Positions 24,563 to 32,969 of a stretch of DNA of 64,000 nt are shown one piece after another. The stretch lies in contig JASMCQ010000047.1 in assembly GCA_030753265.1 (NCBI GenBank), positions 1-64,000 of the forward strand, written 5' to 3'. The position numbers were made by a program, and so were the translations under genes. The DNA is from Dehalococcoidia bacterium. Lineage in GTDB: Bacteria > Chloroflexota > Dehalococcoidia > UBA3495. The notes beneath the pieces are model-generated. The model did not search any database and had not been told where the DNA came from. It saw nothing but the letters and a program-made list of their open reading frames with translations. The stretch's first letter is position 1; the number at the start of each line of letters is the position of its first letter.

Positions 24563-25576
24563 GTGACCGAGAGATATAATCGCCCGCCCCGGCGCTGGGG
24601 CGCCGGCCATGGGGTGCTTGCGGCATTCCTGGTGGTTCTCGTCCTCGCCTTCTCCTCCGTTATCAAGATGGAACTCGTGGTGAACGGCCTGTTCCTCGGG
24701 ATGATCATCGCCCTGGGGGCCATCGGCCTCTCGCTGCTGTACGGCATCCTCAAGTTCGCCCACATCGCCCACGGCGACTTCATGACCCTCGGCGCCTACA
24801 CGGGCTTCTTCCTGTTGGGCAACCTCTTCCCGCGCCTGGGGTTGGAGGCAGAGGGATTCGGACCCTTCACATTCGGCTATCCCTTACTCTTGGCTATCCC
24901 TCTGGTTGGGGCAACCATGGCCGGCCTGGCGATTGCCCTGGACGTGGGTGTCTACCGGCGGCTGAGGTCCCGGCGGGTCAGCCCGGTGGTCTTGGCCATG
25001 GCCTCCCTGGGCTTGGCGATCGCCCTTCGAGGCCTGGTCCAGATAATCTGGGGTGGCGGCACCGAACAGTACCCGCGTCTTTCCAAACCTTTCTACCAAC
25101 TCCCCATGGGGGTCCGCATTCCGCCGGACCACGTCTTCATAGGGGCGTTGGTGCTGGTGCTGGTCCTTGGCCTCTACCTGTATCTGACCCGCACCAAGAT
25201 GGGCAAGGCGATGCGCGCCACCTCGGACAACATGGATTTAGCTAGAGTCAGCGGCATCAGCACGGAACGGGTAATCTGGTGGACGTGGGCCGTCGGGGCT
25301 ATTCTGGCCGCCACCGCGGGGGTGTTGCTCGCGGTGTTTCAGGCGCAACTGTTCCCTATCATGGGTTGGCGATTCCTGCTCTCCCTCTTCGCGGCGGTGA
25401 TCCTCGGCGGGATCGGCAATCCCTACGGCGCCCTGGTCGGGGCCCTGATGATCGGCGTTACCGCCGAAGTCTCCACCGAGTGGATCAACCCCACCTACAA
25501 GCCCGCCATCGCCTTTCTGATCTTGATCTTCATGCTCTTGGTGCGCCCCCAGGGGATCTTTGGGGAGAAGGCCTGA
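24563..25576 (+). CDS. Branched-chain amino acid ABC transporter permease, LivH type (second system)
   Basis: A 337-residue membrane permease. After a basic N-terminus (RYNRPPRRWG) come about eight membrane segments. Motifs are AIGLSLLYGILKFAHIAHGDFMTLGAY, the coupling loop TKMGKAMRATSDNMDLARVSGI, and FAAVILGGIGNPYGALVGALM. GTG 24563 is the start. Its TGA overlaps the ATG of the LivM partner (TGATG), indicating translational coupling. Confidence 0.88.
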   Translation: MTERYNRPPRRWGAGHGVLAAFLVVLVLAFSSVIKMELVVNGLFLGMIIALGAIGLSLLYGILKFAHIAHGDFMTLGAYTGFFLLGNLFPRLGLEAEGFGPFTFGYPLLLAIPLVGATMAGLAIALDVGVYRRLRSRRVSPVVLAMASLGLAIALRGLVQIIWGGGTEQYPRLSKPFYQLPMGVRIPPDHVFIGALVLVLVLGLYLYLTRTKMGKAMRATSDNMDLARVSGISTERVIWWTWAVGAILAATAGVLLAVFQAQLFPIMGWRFLLSLFAAVILGGIGNPYGALVGALMIGVTAEVSTEWINPTYKPAIAFLILIFMLLVRPQGIFGEKA

Positions 25577-26589
25577 TGGATTTCGCCGGTACCGCGAGCT
25601 ACCTCAGCGGGTTTGCCATCCTGGCGGGGATCTACGCGGTCTTCGCCCTGGGGCTCAACGTCCATTGGGGCTACACCGGGTTGTTCAACATCGGGATCGC
25701 CGGGTTCTTCGCCCTGGGAGCCTACACCACGGCGCTGCTGACGACGGCGTCGCCCGACCCGGCGCTGTTCGAGGACTTCAAGTTTGGCGGGAACCTCGTG
25801 GAGAACCTGGGGCCGGCGAACCTGGGCGTCGACCTTTGGTTCCTGGTAGCGTTGCTGGCGGCGGGAGCCGTGTGCGGCCTGGTGGCCCTGGCCATCGGGT
25901 TCATTACCCTGAGGCTCCGGGACGACTATCTGGCCATCGCCACCCTAGGCATCGCCGAAGGAGTCCGCCTGGTCTTCCTGAACGAGAAGTGGCTGGCCAA
26001 CGGCTCCAAGGGCCTCTACCGGATTCCCAAGTTCCTCGGGGACGTGATTTCACCCAAGAATTACGACTACCTGTACCTGGTGGTGGTTCTGGTCGTTCTG
26101 GCTATCCTGTATGTCTCCGTCGAGCGGGTGCTCCGGTCGCCCTGGGGAAGGGCGCTGAAGGCCATCCGTGAAGACGAGATGTCCGCCGCCGCCAGCGGGA
26201 AGAACGTGTTCGCCTTCAAGCTCCAGTCCTTCGTGATGGGGGCGGTAATCATGGGCTTCGGCGGCGCCCTCTACGCCCACAACATCCGGTTCGTCGACCC
26301 TCGCACCTTCGATCCCCTTCTGGCCACCTTTGTAATATGGGCCATGCTGATGGTAGGCGGCAGCGGCAACAACCTCGGTGCGATACTGGGGGCCTTTGTC
26401 GTGTGGGGCATCTGGACCGGGACCCAGTTTCTCCCCGGCTTCCTCTCCGATCCCAACTTCCGGTTCTTCATGGTTGGCTTCCTGGTTGTGGCGGCGATCC
26501 TGTTGCGACCGGAAGGCATCCTGGGCGAGCGGAGAGTGACCTCCCGGCCCGTACCGGCGGATGCGGAGGCCGCGGCAGCGGAGCCGTAG
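25576..26589 (+). CDS. Branched-chain amino acid ABC transporter permease, LivM type (second system)
   Basis: A 337-residue permease. ATG 25576 is chosen over a longer frame from 25279 because that extension is a shadow of the LivH gene and homology begins at MDFAGTASYL. Motifs include FALGLNVHWGYTGLFNIGIAGFFALGAY, ALKAIREDEMSAAASGKN in the coupling loop, and MLMVGGSGNNLGAILGAFVVWGIW. It ends with a polar Ala/Glu-rich tail. It is followed by a strong bidirectional terminator and then the convergent binding-protein gene. Confidence 0.88.
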   Translation: MDFAGTASYLSGFAILAGIYAVFALGLNVHWGYTGLFNIGIAGFFALGAYTTALLTTASPDPALFEDFKFGGNLVENLGPANLGVDLWFLVALLAAGAVCGLVALAIGFITLRLRDDYLAIATLGIAEGVRLVFLNEKWLANGSKGLYRIPKFLGDVISPKNYDYLYLVVVLVVLAILYVSVERVLRSPWGRALKAIREDEMSAAASGKNVFAFKLQSFVMGAVIMGFGGALYAHNIRFVDPRTFDPLLATFVIWAMLMVGGSGNNLGAILGAFVVWGIWTGTQFLPGFLSDPNFRFFMVGFLVVAAILLRPEGILGERRVTSRPVPADAEAAAAEP

Positions 26590-26778
26590 CTCAGGCGGCC
26601 TCTACCGCTGGCCGCCTCTTCGGATCGTGCCTCCGCATGACCTGAGGCTCCCCGTTGTTTCGCTCGGCGGGATGACGGTCTTGAGGTAAAGTCCCCGTCC
26701 GGTCTCTCGGGATCGTGGCTCAACGGTTTCACCGGGCGAGCCGTATTGCTGGCTGCCGGACCGGGACAGCACGAGGAA

Positions 26779-26816
26779 GCCCCCAGGCTCCGCATATTCA
26801 AAGGGAGCCTGGGGGC
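26779..26816. terminator. Bidirectional terminator between convergent transporter genes
   Basis: GCCCCCAGGCTCC (26779-26791) and its exact reverse complement (26804-26816) flank a 12-base loop. It lies between the plus-strand LivM gene end (26589) and the minus-strand binding-protein gene end (26890). ATTT follows on the plus strand. The rest of 26590-26889 has no gene. Confidence 0.7.
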
Positions 26817-26889
26817 CATTTAGCTGCCGGTGTCGCCCAGCCGAGGCATCAGCCCCGGACCGGGCGTTGTAGACCGGTCCTGAGTCCCG

Positions 26890-28155
26890 CTACGGGAGTT
26901 CGAACCTGTCGGTGGAGACGATCTCTCCGCCCTCGATCTTCCAGATCTCGATGGTGGATATGACGTCGCCATTCTCGTCGAAGTCCTGGGACCCCCCAGC
27001 TCCTTCGTAGTTGACGTCCTGGCCGGCCTGGATCAGCTCCAAGGCGCGTTTGATGCTATCGACGCCGGGCCCCACCTTCTCGCCGGGGGCGTTGGCGACG
27101 CTGCGGAGCGCGTCCCGGATCTTGGCGGAGTCGGTGGTCGTGCCGGCCTTTTCGGCGGCCAAAGCGATGAGCACCACGGCATCATAGGTCTCGGCCATGA
27201 AGGGAAGCGGCGGCACGCTGGCGAAAGACGCGGCATAGGCATCGTTGAAGGCGGTGCGGGCGCCGGTCAATGACGAGCCCGGGGCCGTACCGAAGGTCCC
27301 CTCCAGGTTGTCCGCCCCGATGGCCGCGTTGAGGTCGTCGGACTTGGTCCCGTCCACGAAGAGGAAGGTGGAGATGTAGTCGCCTTCCAGGGCCTCGCGG
27401 AGGTATACTTCGGCGCTTTCAGGGTAGCTGATGGCTACCAGGACATCCGGGCCGCCGCCGGTCGCCTTGCTCAGCTCCGAGGCGTAGCTGGGTTGGGTCC
27501 CTTCATGGGCCACCAACTCCTGGACGGTGCCGCCCTCAGCCTCGAAGGTCTCTTTGAACTGTTCGGCCAGACCCTCGCCGTAGGCGTTATTGATGTAGAG
27601 GGCCGAGGCGGAGGTGAAGCCCTGTTCTTTGGCCAGCCGGGCCAGAACGACGCCCTGAGCGGCGTCCGAGACGGTAGTCCGGAACATGAAATCGTTGTCT
27701 TCCAGCACGGTTATTGCCGGTGAGGTGGAGGCAGCGGAGATCTGGAGAATCCCGCTGGGCCCGGTTACCGATTGGACCACGGGGATGGTGACGCCGCTGG
27801 CCAATGCGCCGACGATCGCCACGACGCCCTCAATGTCGACCAGGGCCCGGGCGGCGTCCACGCCTACCTGCGCGTTGGTCTGGGTGTCTCGGGCCGATAT
27901 GGTCACCACGGTGCCAAGAACACCGCCGGCTTGGTTGACGTGGTCGCCGGCTAGGGCCCCGGAGTTCCGGTGGGCCGTGCCGAAGTCGGAAAGGTCGCCG
28001 GTGAAGCTGTTCAGTTGCCCAACTTTGAGGGGCGGGGGAGGCGTGGCCGTGGGCGCGGGCGTAGCCGTTGCACTGCTTCCGCAGGCAACCGCCAGGAGGG
28101 CTAGGCTCATCGCTAGCACCAACAGGGCGATAAAGGGTTTCTTGAGCGCAGACAT
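26890..28155 (-). CDS. Branched-chain amino acid type ABC transporter, substrate-binding lipoprotein (second system)
   Basis: A 421-residue type I binding protein. The signal peptide MSALKKPFIALLVLAM leads to a lipobox ending AVAC (Cys about 25), followed by a short Thr/Pro linker. Motifs are LKVGQLNSFTGDLSDFG, VNQAGGVLG, AIVGALASGVTIPV, and ISAASTSPAITVL for the ligand-facing first lobe, then AALYINNAYGEGLAEQ-like residues for the second lobe (seen as SALYINNAYGEGL). It is convergent with the G-F-H-M operon, whose binding protein it most likely is. It has its own strong promoter, allowing the usual excess of binding protein. The ligand is unknown. Confidence 0.88.
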   Translation of the reverse strand: MSALKKPFIALLVLAMSLALLAVACGSSATATPAPTATPPPPLKVGQLNSFTGDLSDFGTAHRNSGALAGDHVNQAGGVLGTVVTISARDTQTNAQVGVDAARALVDIEGVVAIVGALASGVTIPVVQSVTGPSGILQISAASTSPAITVLEDNDFMFRTTVSDAAQGVVLARLAKEQGFTSASALYINNAYGEGLAEQFKETFEAEGGTVQELVAHEGTQPSYASELSKATGGGPDVLVAISYPESAEVYLREALEGDYISTFLFVDGTKSDDLNAAIGADNLEGTFGTAPGSSLTGARTAFNDAYAASFASVPPLPFMAETYDAVVLIALAAEKAGTTTDSAKIRDALRSVANAPGEKVGPGVDSIKRALELIQAGQDVNYEGAGGSQDFDENGDVISTIEIWKIEGGEIVSTDRFELP

Positions 28156-28214
28156 TGCGACCCCCTCAACATAATCTTGCAGTTATTACGTGAAACCCTC
28201 CTAGATCGGATGCT

Positions 28215-28243
28215 ATTATAGTAGAATTTCCCAATAAGCGCAA
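28215..28243 (-). promoter_or_regulatory. Sigma-70 promoter for second binding protein
   Basis: On the minus strand TTGCGC and TATAAT are separated by exactly 17 bases. The site is 60 bases upstream of the start codon at 28155. Confidence 0.75.
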
Positions 28244-28305
28244 TCCAGTCTTACGGGATTCTTGAATTAAGTCCGCCTCGGCAATTTCGCGCCGCTCCAC
28301 GCCGG

Positions 28306-28334
28306 TTGACTTTGGCCTGCTTCGGGTCTACTTT
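28306..28334 (+). promoter_or_regulatory. Possible sigma-70 promoter for grd cluster 1
   Basis: TTGACT and TACTTT are 17 bases apart on the plus strand, about 235 bases before grdB. The -35 is good and the -10 only fair. Confidence 0.4.
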
Positions 28335-28569
28335 GAAAGTGCACTCAGGGAGAGTGAAACTCGGGAGCAACTGCCCCAGGAGCTTCGCCCCCACGGACGG
28401 CTGCTTTTCCCGGCCACCTCGATAATGAGGGGACGGGGGATGATCCTGCTGGCGGGGTCAAAGGCGTCCCAAGGATGAAGCAGCGGGGCGAAGCGGTTTG
28501 CAGGTAGTCAACCGGAGAGCAAGCCGTCGCCGAGGGCAAGAGAATGCTGGGCGAGGAAAGAGGTACGAC

Positions 28570-29913
28570 ATGGCAGATCCGAATACGGTTGTTCACTTCT
28601 TGAACCAGTTCTTCGGCGGTATCGGCGCCGAGGAGCAGGCCTATGCCCCGGTCCAGGAGAAAGAGGGGCCGGTCGGTCCGGGGAGGGCCCTTCAGGCGGC
28701 CCTGGGCGACCAGGCGGCCGTGGTGAGCACAATTGTGGCCGGAGACAACTACTTCACCGAGGAAGTTGAATCCGCGAAAGCCGCCGTGGCTGAAATTCTG
28801 GACCGGATCAAGCCAGATATGGTAATAGCCGGGCCCGCGTTCGATGCGGGGCGTTACGGCCTGGCCTGTGCGGAGGTGTGCCGGCTGGCCCAAGGCATGG
28901 GTATCCCCGCCGTTACGGGAATGTTCCCGGACAACGCGGGAGTGTTGACCTATCGCAAGGAAATCCTGGCAGTGTCCTCGGGGATCGACATCTCGGAGAT
29001 GGCCTCGGTGGTGGGGAGAATGGCCCGACTGGCGATGAAGCTGGCGCGTGGAGAGGAGTTGGGCCCCGCCTCGGAGGAAGGCTACGTCCCTAGGGGCATC
29101 CGCCGGGAGGTGATGCACGACCGCCCGGGCTACGAGCGGGCCGTGGACATGCTGAACGCTCGGCTCGCGGGAAAGCCGTGGGTCTCTGAAATGCTTATCA
29201 CCGGCTACGATGTGGTTCCGCCAGCGACGCCGCTGAAGAATTTGAAGGAATCGACCATAGCCCTGGTATCGACCGGCGGCCTGGTGCCCCGGGGAAACGA
29301 GGACCGGCTGGTGGGCAGCAGGGCGGAGCAGTTCTTCCGGTACAGCCTGGAAGGGGTGAGTTCCCTGAGCGTCGAGGATTGGGAATCGGTGCATGGCGGC
29401 TTCGGCACCCTGATTCTCAACACCAAGAACCCCAACTATGCGATGCCCTTGCAAACCGTGAGGTATCTGGAGGACACCGGCGCCATTAAAGCCGTGTACC
29501 CCTGGTTTTTCTCCACGACCGGCAATGCGGCCGCCGTGAGTGCCGGCCGGCGCATGGGGGCCGAGATCGCGGCGGAACTCAACGAACATCACATTGACGG
29601 CGTGCTGCTGGTGGCCACTTGAGGGAGTTGCAATCGTTGCGGCGCAACGATCGGCAAAGAGATCGAGCGGGCGGGAATTCCAGTGGGTATCATGACCGCT
29701 ATGCCGGCAATACCCCTGGCGGTGGGCGCGAACCGAGTGGTCAGGGGAGTCCGGGTATCCCACGTCTGCGGAGACCCCGCGCTCTCGGCGCAGAAAGACT
29801 GGGAGCTGGGGGTCCGCATCGTAGAGACGGCCCTGAATTCCCTGGTGACGGCCGTCTCCGGCCCGACCCTGTTCGAACCATCCGAGCCCGAGCCTCAGGA
29901 GGCCGCCCTATGA
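28570..29913 (+). CDS. grdB-like: Glycine/betaine/sarcosine reductase component B selenoprotein-like (GrdB), copy 1
   Basis: With UGA 29620-29622 read as Sec this is a 447-residue GrdB-family protein, the usual family length, with Sec at 351. Before the UGA: VVHFLNQFFGGIG, GPAFDAGRYGLACAEVC, GMFPDNAGV, VHGGFGTLILNTKNPNYAMPL. After it: U-G-S-C-N-R-C-G-A-T-I-G-K-E-I-E, then AIPLAVGANRVVRGV. The U-x-x-C-x-x-C site is the redox centre of GrdB, which attacks the Schiff-base-bound substrate and yields a Se-carboxymethyl intermediate. Calling the UGA a stop loses the active site and about 97 residues. The ATG follows GAAAGAGGTACGAC. The gene overlaps grdE by four bases (ATGA). No grdA, grdC or grdD is nearby, so the true reaction in this organism is uncertain; other C-N, C-O or C-S bond reductions are possible. 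Confidence 0.88.
29633..29651 (+). promoter_or_regulatory. SECIS hairpin in grdB copy 1
   Basis: AUCGUUGC pairs perfectly with GCAACGAU around GGC. The loop begins 19 bases after the UGA. The same 19-base element is conserved exactly in copy 2. Confidence 0.85.
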
Positions 29914-31205
29914 GGTTGGAAATAGGCACATTTCCGGTTAAAGATATCGTGTTAGGGACGACTACACGCTGGGCCGACGGCGTCCTGGAGATCAACGAGG
30001 ACGAGTTGGTGGCCATGATAATGGAGGAGCCTTCCGTGAGTTGGGCCGGCCTCGAGGTGGCCCGGCCGGGAGACCGGACGCGTATCATGGAGATGCGAGA
30101 CACGATCGAGCCCAAGGTCAAGGTCCAGGGGCCCGGCACGGTCTACCCCGGCATCTCCGGCCGGCCGGTGGACACGGTGGGCAGGGGCAGGACCCACCGC
30201 CTGAACGGCATGACCATCATCCCCTGCTCGGAAATGCCCAGGGTGAATCCGGACGGCTCCCATTGGTGGGGCGCCCGCCTCGAGGGGACTCCCGGTGAGG
30301 TCAACTATGTCGACATGTCCGGGCCGGGGGCGGTGACTCCATTTTCTTCGACCATCAACCTGTGCGTGCCCATGGAGTGGCAAGAGGGCTCGTACACGGA
30401 CGACTGGAACCGGGTGGTCCAGGCCGCCATGTTGAAGGTAAACGACTACCTGGCCCAGACCACCGTGGGCCTGGAGCCGCCTGAGGTCCAAACCTACGAT
30501 CTGAACCAGCGCGACAGCTCGCTACCCAACGTCGTATTCGTGCCGGTGCTGGCCTCTGGGGAGTATCGCTACGGTCCCCGGACCAGCCTCAGCACCTGCG
30601 TATACGGCATCGGACGCCTAACCCAGCCATGGCTGCTGCAACCCACTGAGGTGCTGGACGGCGCCATATGCGGGGCCTACCAATACAACCCTACCTGGCC
30701 CATCATTGAAACCATCGTGCCCCACATGTGTGCCCGCCACGGGACCGACTTCAATTTTGTGGGGTGCATCGTCGTTCGCAGCAACTGGGAAGCCCAGGCC
30801 GAGAAGCAACTCATGGCCAACCGGGCGGCCCAGCTCGCCATCGACGTGGGGGCCCAGGGGGCCATCGTCACGACCAACGTCCGGGGACAGCGCTTTCTCG
30901 AGACCGTCCTCACGGTGCAGGCCCTGGAAAGGGCCGGGATCAACACGATACTGATGACCGAGGAAGAGGACAACGAGAACGGGTCGGCGCCGCCGCTGCT
31001 GGTCTCGAACCCGGAGTTGGTGGCCGCGGTCAGCAACGGGACCGGCGGTGTGGAGGTGACCTTCCCCAAGGTAGAACGGGTCATCGGGGTCCGAAAACCG
31101 GAGCCCCACTGGGCCGAGGAGATGGGGCCAATCCATGGCAGGTACGGCGTCAGCCACCTCCACGACTTCTACGGCTTCGGCAAGCAAGGCTATTTAGACT
31201 TCTAG
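29910..31205 (+). CDS. grdE-like: Glycine/betaine/sarcosine reductase component B subunit alpha-like (GrdE), copy 1
   Basis: A 431-residue GrdE-type partner of the preceding selenoprotein. Landmarks are MRLEIGTFPVKDI at the start, ARPGDRTRIMEMRDTIEPKV, GPGTVYPGISGRPVDTVGRGRTH in two parts, VDMSGPGAVTPFS, TEVLDGAICGAYQYNP and NFVGCIVV, MTEEEDNENGSAP. In clostridial enzymes this proprotein is cleaved at a Cys in the DGA-containing segment to give a pyruvoyl cofactor that binds the substrate amine. The Cys in DGAIC may be the equivalent, but the surrounding residues differ (the GNCVSACDKNP segment of GrdE is shortened), so processing is uncertain. ATG 29910 overlaps the grdB stop. Gene order grdB-grdE is reversed relative to clostridial operons. 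Confidence 0.85.
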   Translation: MRLEIGTFPVKDIVLGTTTRWADGVLEINEDELVAMIMEEPSVSWAGLEVARPGDRTRIMEMRDTIEPKVKVQGPGTVYPGISGRPVDTVGRGRTHRLNGMTIIPCSEMPRVNPDGSHWWGARLEGTPGEVNYVDMSGPGAVTPFSSTINLCVPMEWQEGSYTDDWNRVVQAAMLKVNDYLAQTTVGLEPPEVQTYDLNQRDSSLPNVVFVPVLASGEYRYGPRTSLSTCVYGIGRLTQPWLLQPTEVLDGAICGAYQYNPTWPIIETIVPHMCARHGTDFNFVGCIVVRSNWEAQAEKQLMANRAAQLAIDVGAQGAIVTTNVRGQRFLETVLTVQALERAGINTILMTEEEDNENGSAPPLLVSNPELVAAVSNGTGGVEVTFPKVERVIGVRKPEPHWAEEMGPIHGRYGVSHLHDFYGFGKQGYLDF

Positions 31206-31275
31206 GAGCCGGGCGCCACGATACCCGCCGAAAGGGCGCCCGGAAGCAGGTGATCCAGGTATTGAGGAGGAGAGG

Positions 31276-32529
31276 ATGACGCTACCCTACCAAGGCATTC
31301 GCATGGTCGATTTCACGCAGGTGCAGCAGGGGCCTTCGGCCACCCAGGTCCTGGCTGACTATGGGATGGACGTCATCAAAGTGGAGCGCATCAACGACGG
31401 TGAGATCGGCCGCAGAAACCCGCCCCGGGTCAACGGCATCAGCGCCTACTTCTTGGCCAACAACCGCAACAAGCGCACCATAAGCCTCGACCTTCGGAGG
31501 CCGGAGGCCAAGGAGATCATCTACAAGATGGTCAAGGTGTCCGACATAGTCGCCAGCAACTTCCGCCCCGGCGTCATGGACCGCATGGGGTTCGGATACG
31601 AGGAACTGGACAAAATCAACCCTCGGATCATCTGGGCCGTGGCTACCGGTTTCGGTTCCAGCGGGCCGTACGAGAAGCGCATCGGGCAGGATCTGCTGGC
31701 CCAGGCCCTGGGCGGGATGATCTCGCTGACCGGCGACCGGGAAAGTCCCCCCCGGCCGGCCGGCACGTTCATCGCCGACTTTCTGGGCGGCATGCTGTTC
31801 GCCCAGGGAATGATGGCGGCCCTCGCGGCCCGGGAGCAGACCGGGCGCGGGCAAATCGTCGACTCCTGCCTCCTGAACGGCATGATCGTGAGCCACATCC
31901 AGGAGAACGCCGCGGTCTTGAATCTCGGCAAGGAGTACCCGAGGCCCCATCCTGCCGGCGGTCACTCCGCAAACGGCGCTCTGTACGCCATATACGAGTG
32001 CAAGGACGGCAAGTACTTCGCCATGATGGGGTCCTTCGCGGAAAATGTCTTGGGCCGCGTTTGCCAGGCCCTGGAGATCGAACCTTCGCTCGCTGATGAC
32101 CCGCGTTGGAAGGATGTCGATCTGCGGAGTGAGGAGACCTGGGGGTTCTACCCGGTGCTCAAAGCCGGGTTCAAGAAGTTCGACCGGGACGAGGTTGAGC
32201 GAAGGTTCCTGGAGTACGACCTGCCTCCCGGCCCGGTACACAATCTGCAAGAGGTCTTCGAGGACCCGCAGGTGATCCACAACGAAATGATCGTGGATAT
32301 GGAGCATTCGATCTACGGCCCCATCAAGCTGACCGGATTCCCCGTCAAACTGTCCGACACCCCGGCCACGCTTCGCTTGCCGCCGCCGACCGTGGGGGAG
32401 CACAACGAGGAGGTCCTCAGGGAGTTGAACTACACCGATGACGAGATTCGCGCCCTGCAGAGGGAGGGCGTGGTCGGCTCTGAGAACGCGAGACGCGCGG
32501 CCCTGGACCTGATAGGAGAGGGGATTTAG
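31276..32529 (+). CDS. CaiB/BaiF family III CoA transferase, with grd cluster 1
   Basis: A 417-residue family III CoA transferase starting 70 bases after grdE. Motifs: GIRMVDFTQVQQGPSATQVL, DYGMDVIKVE, NKRTISLDLRRPEAKEI, VASNFRPGVMDRMGFGYEEL, and GQDLLAQALGGMISLTG, whose Asp matches the catalytic Asp of formyl-CoA transferase. VGEHNEEVL near the C-terminus is also typical. The ATG follows GAGGAGAGG. Being probably cotranscribed with grdB-grdE, it may activate the reduction product or the carboxylic acid substrate as a CoA ester; this is inferred. Confidence 0.88.
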   Translation: MTLPYQGIRMVDFTQVQQGPSATQVLADYGMDVIKVERINDGEIGRRNPPRVNGISAYFLANNRNKRTISLDLRRPEAKEIIYKMVKVSDIVASNFRPGVMDRMGFGYEELDKINPRIIWAVATGFGSSGPYEKRIGQDLLAQALGGMISLTGDRESPPRPAGTFIADFLGGMLFAQGMMAALAAREQTGRGQIVDSCLLNGMIVSHIQENAAVLNLGKEYPRPHPAGGHSANGALYAIYECKDGKYFAMMGSFAENVLGRVCQALEIEPSLADDPRWKDVDLRSEETWGFYPVLKAGFKKFDRDEVERRFLEYDLPPGPVHNLQEVFEDPQVIHNEMIVDMEHSIYGPIKLTGFPVKLSDTPATLRLPPPTVGEHNEEVLRELNYTDDEIRALQREGVVGSENARRAALDLIGEGI

Positions 32530-32969
32530 CGGCTATCCGGGGCTATGCCCCTCCCAAACATAGACGCGCTCCAACGGCTGGCCGGAGACAGTTGCCAAAG
32601 TTGGGCTTGCCGCCGGGTCTCGGCCTGGCGGTGCTGCGAGATCGTGTCTTGCATATCCCGGTAACCCCCGACCGGCCCTCGAACAGACTGCCGAATCGAT
32701 CGAAGGCTCGAATGACTGGCAAATCCCTCCACCTCCCCCTTTGTAAAGGGGGATCGAGGAGGATTTCCCCCGTAAATCCAACAAAAAGCGAGACCCATTC
32801 GCTAACCCCGCAGGCCGAGGGGCGTCAAACCTTTGACCCCCGAAAACGTCGCCGGCGCCAGCCTTGTTTTCCGGATGCGGCCTTTGCCCAGGTGACCCCG
32901 GAGCGGGCCACCCGGCCGCCGGTGGAACGCTCTGCCCGCACATAGCGGAACCGGAAAGGAGCTTGGAAA
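32530..32969. other. Intergenic region with a palindromic repeat
   Basis: About 440 bases without a gene. The only structure is the MITE-like palindrome at 32721-32766. A GGAAAGGAGC ribosome binding site at about 32952 serves the next gene. Confidence 0.5.
32721..32766. repeat. Degenerate MITE-like palindrome
   Basis: Two 22-base arms around GT, identical at the ends (AAATCC and CCCCCTTT when aligned) and diverged in the middle. Related to the perfect palindrome at 21217-21260. Confidence 0.55.

Larger units (their letters stand above)
28156..28569. other. Divergent intergenic region between binding protein and grdB 1
   Basis: About 410 bases with no gene. It carries the minus-strand promoter at 28215-28243 and a possible plus-strand promoter at 28306-28334. 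The long stretch from there to grdB leaves room for an untranslated leader. Confidence 0.55.

Noticed and set aside
28345..29763. A 472-residue minus-strand frame opposite grdB copy 1
   Set aside because: His/Arg/Gly-rich antisense of a strongly conserved gene with no recognisable domain.
29619..29909. Upstream extension of grdE copy 1 to 29619
   Set aside because: It overlaps the Sec-containing end of grdB in another frame; ATG 29910 gives the standard GrdE N-terminus.
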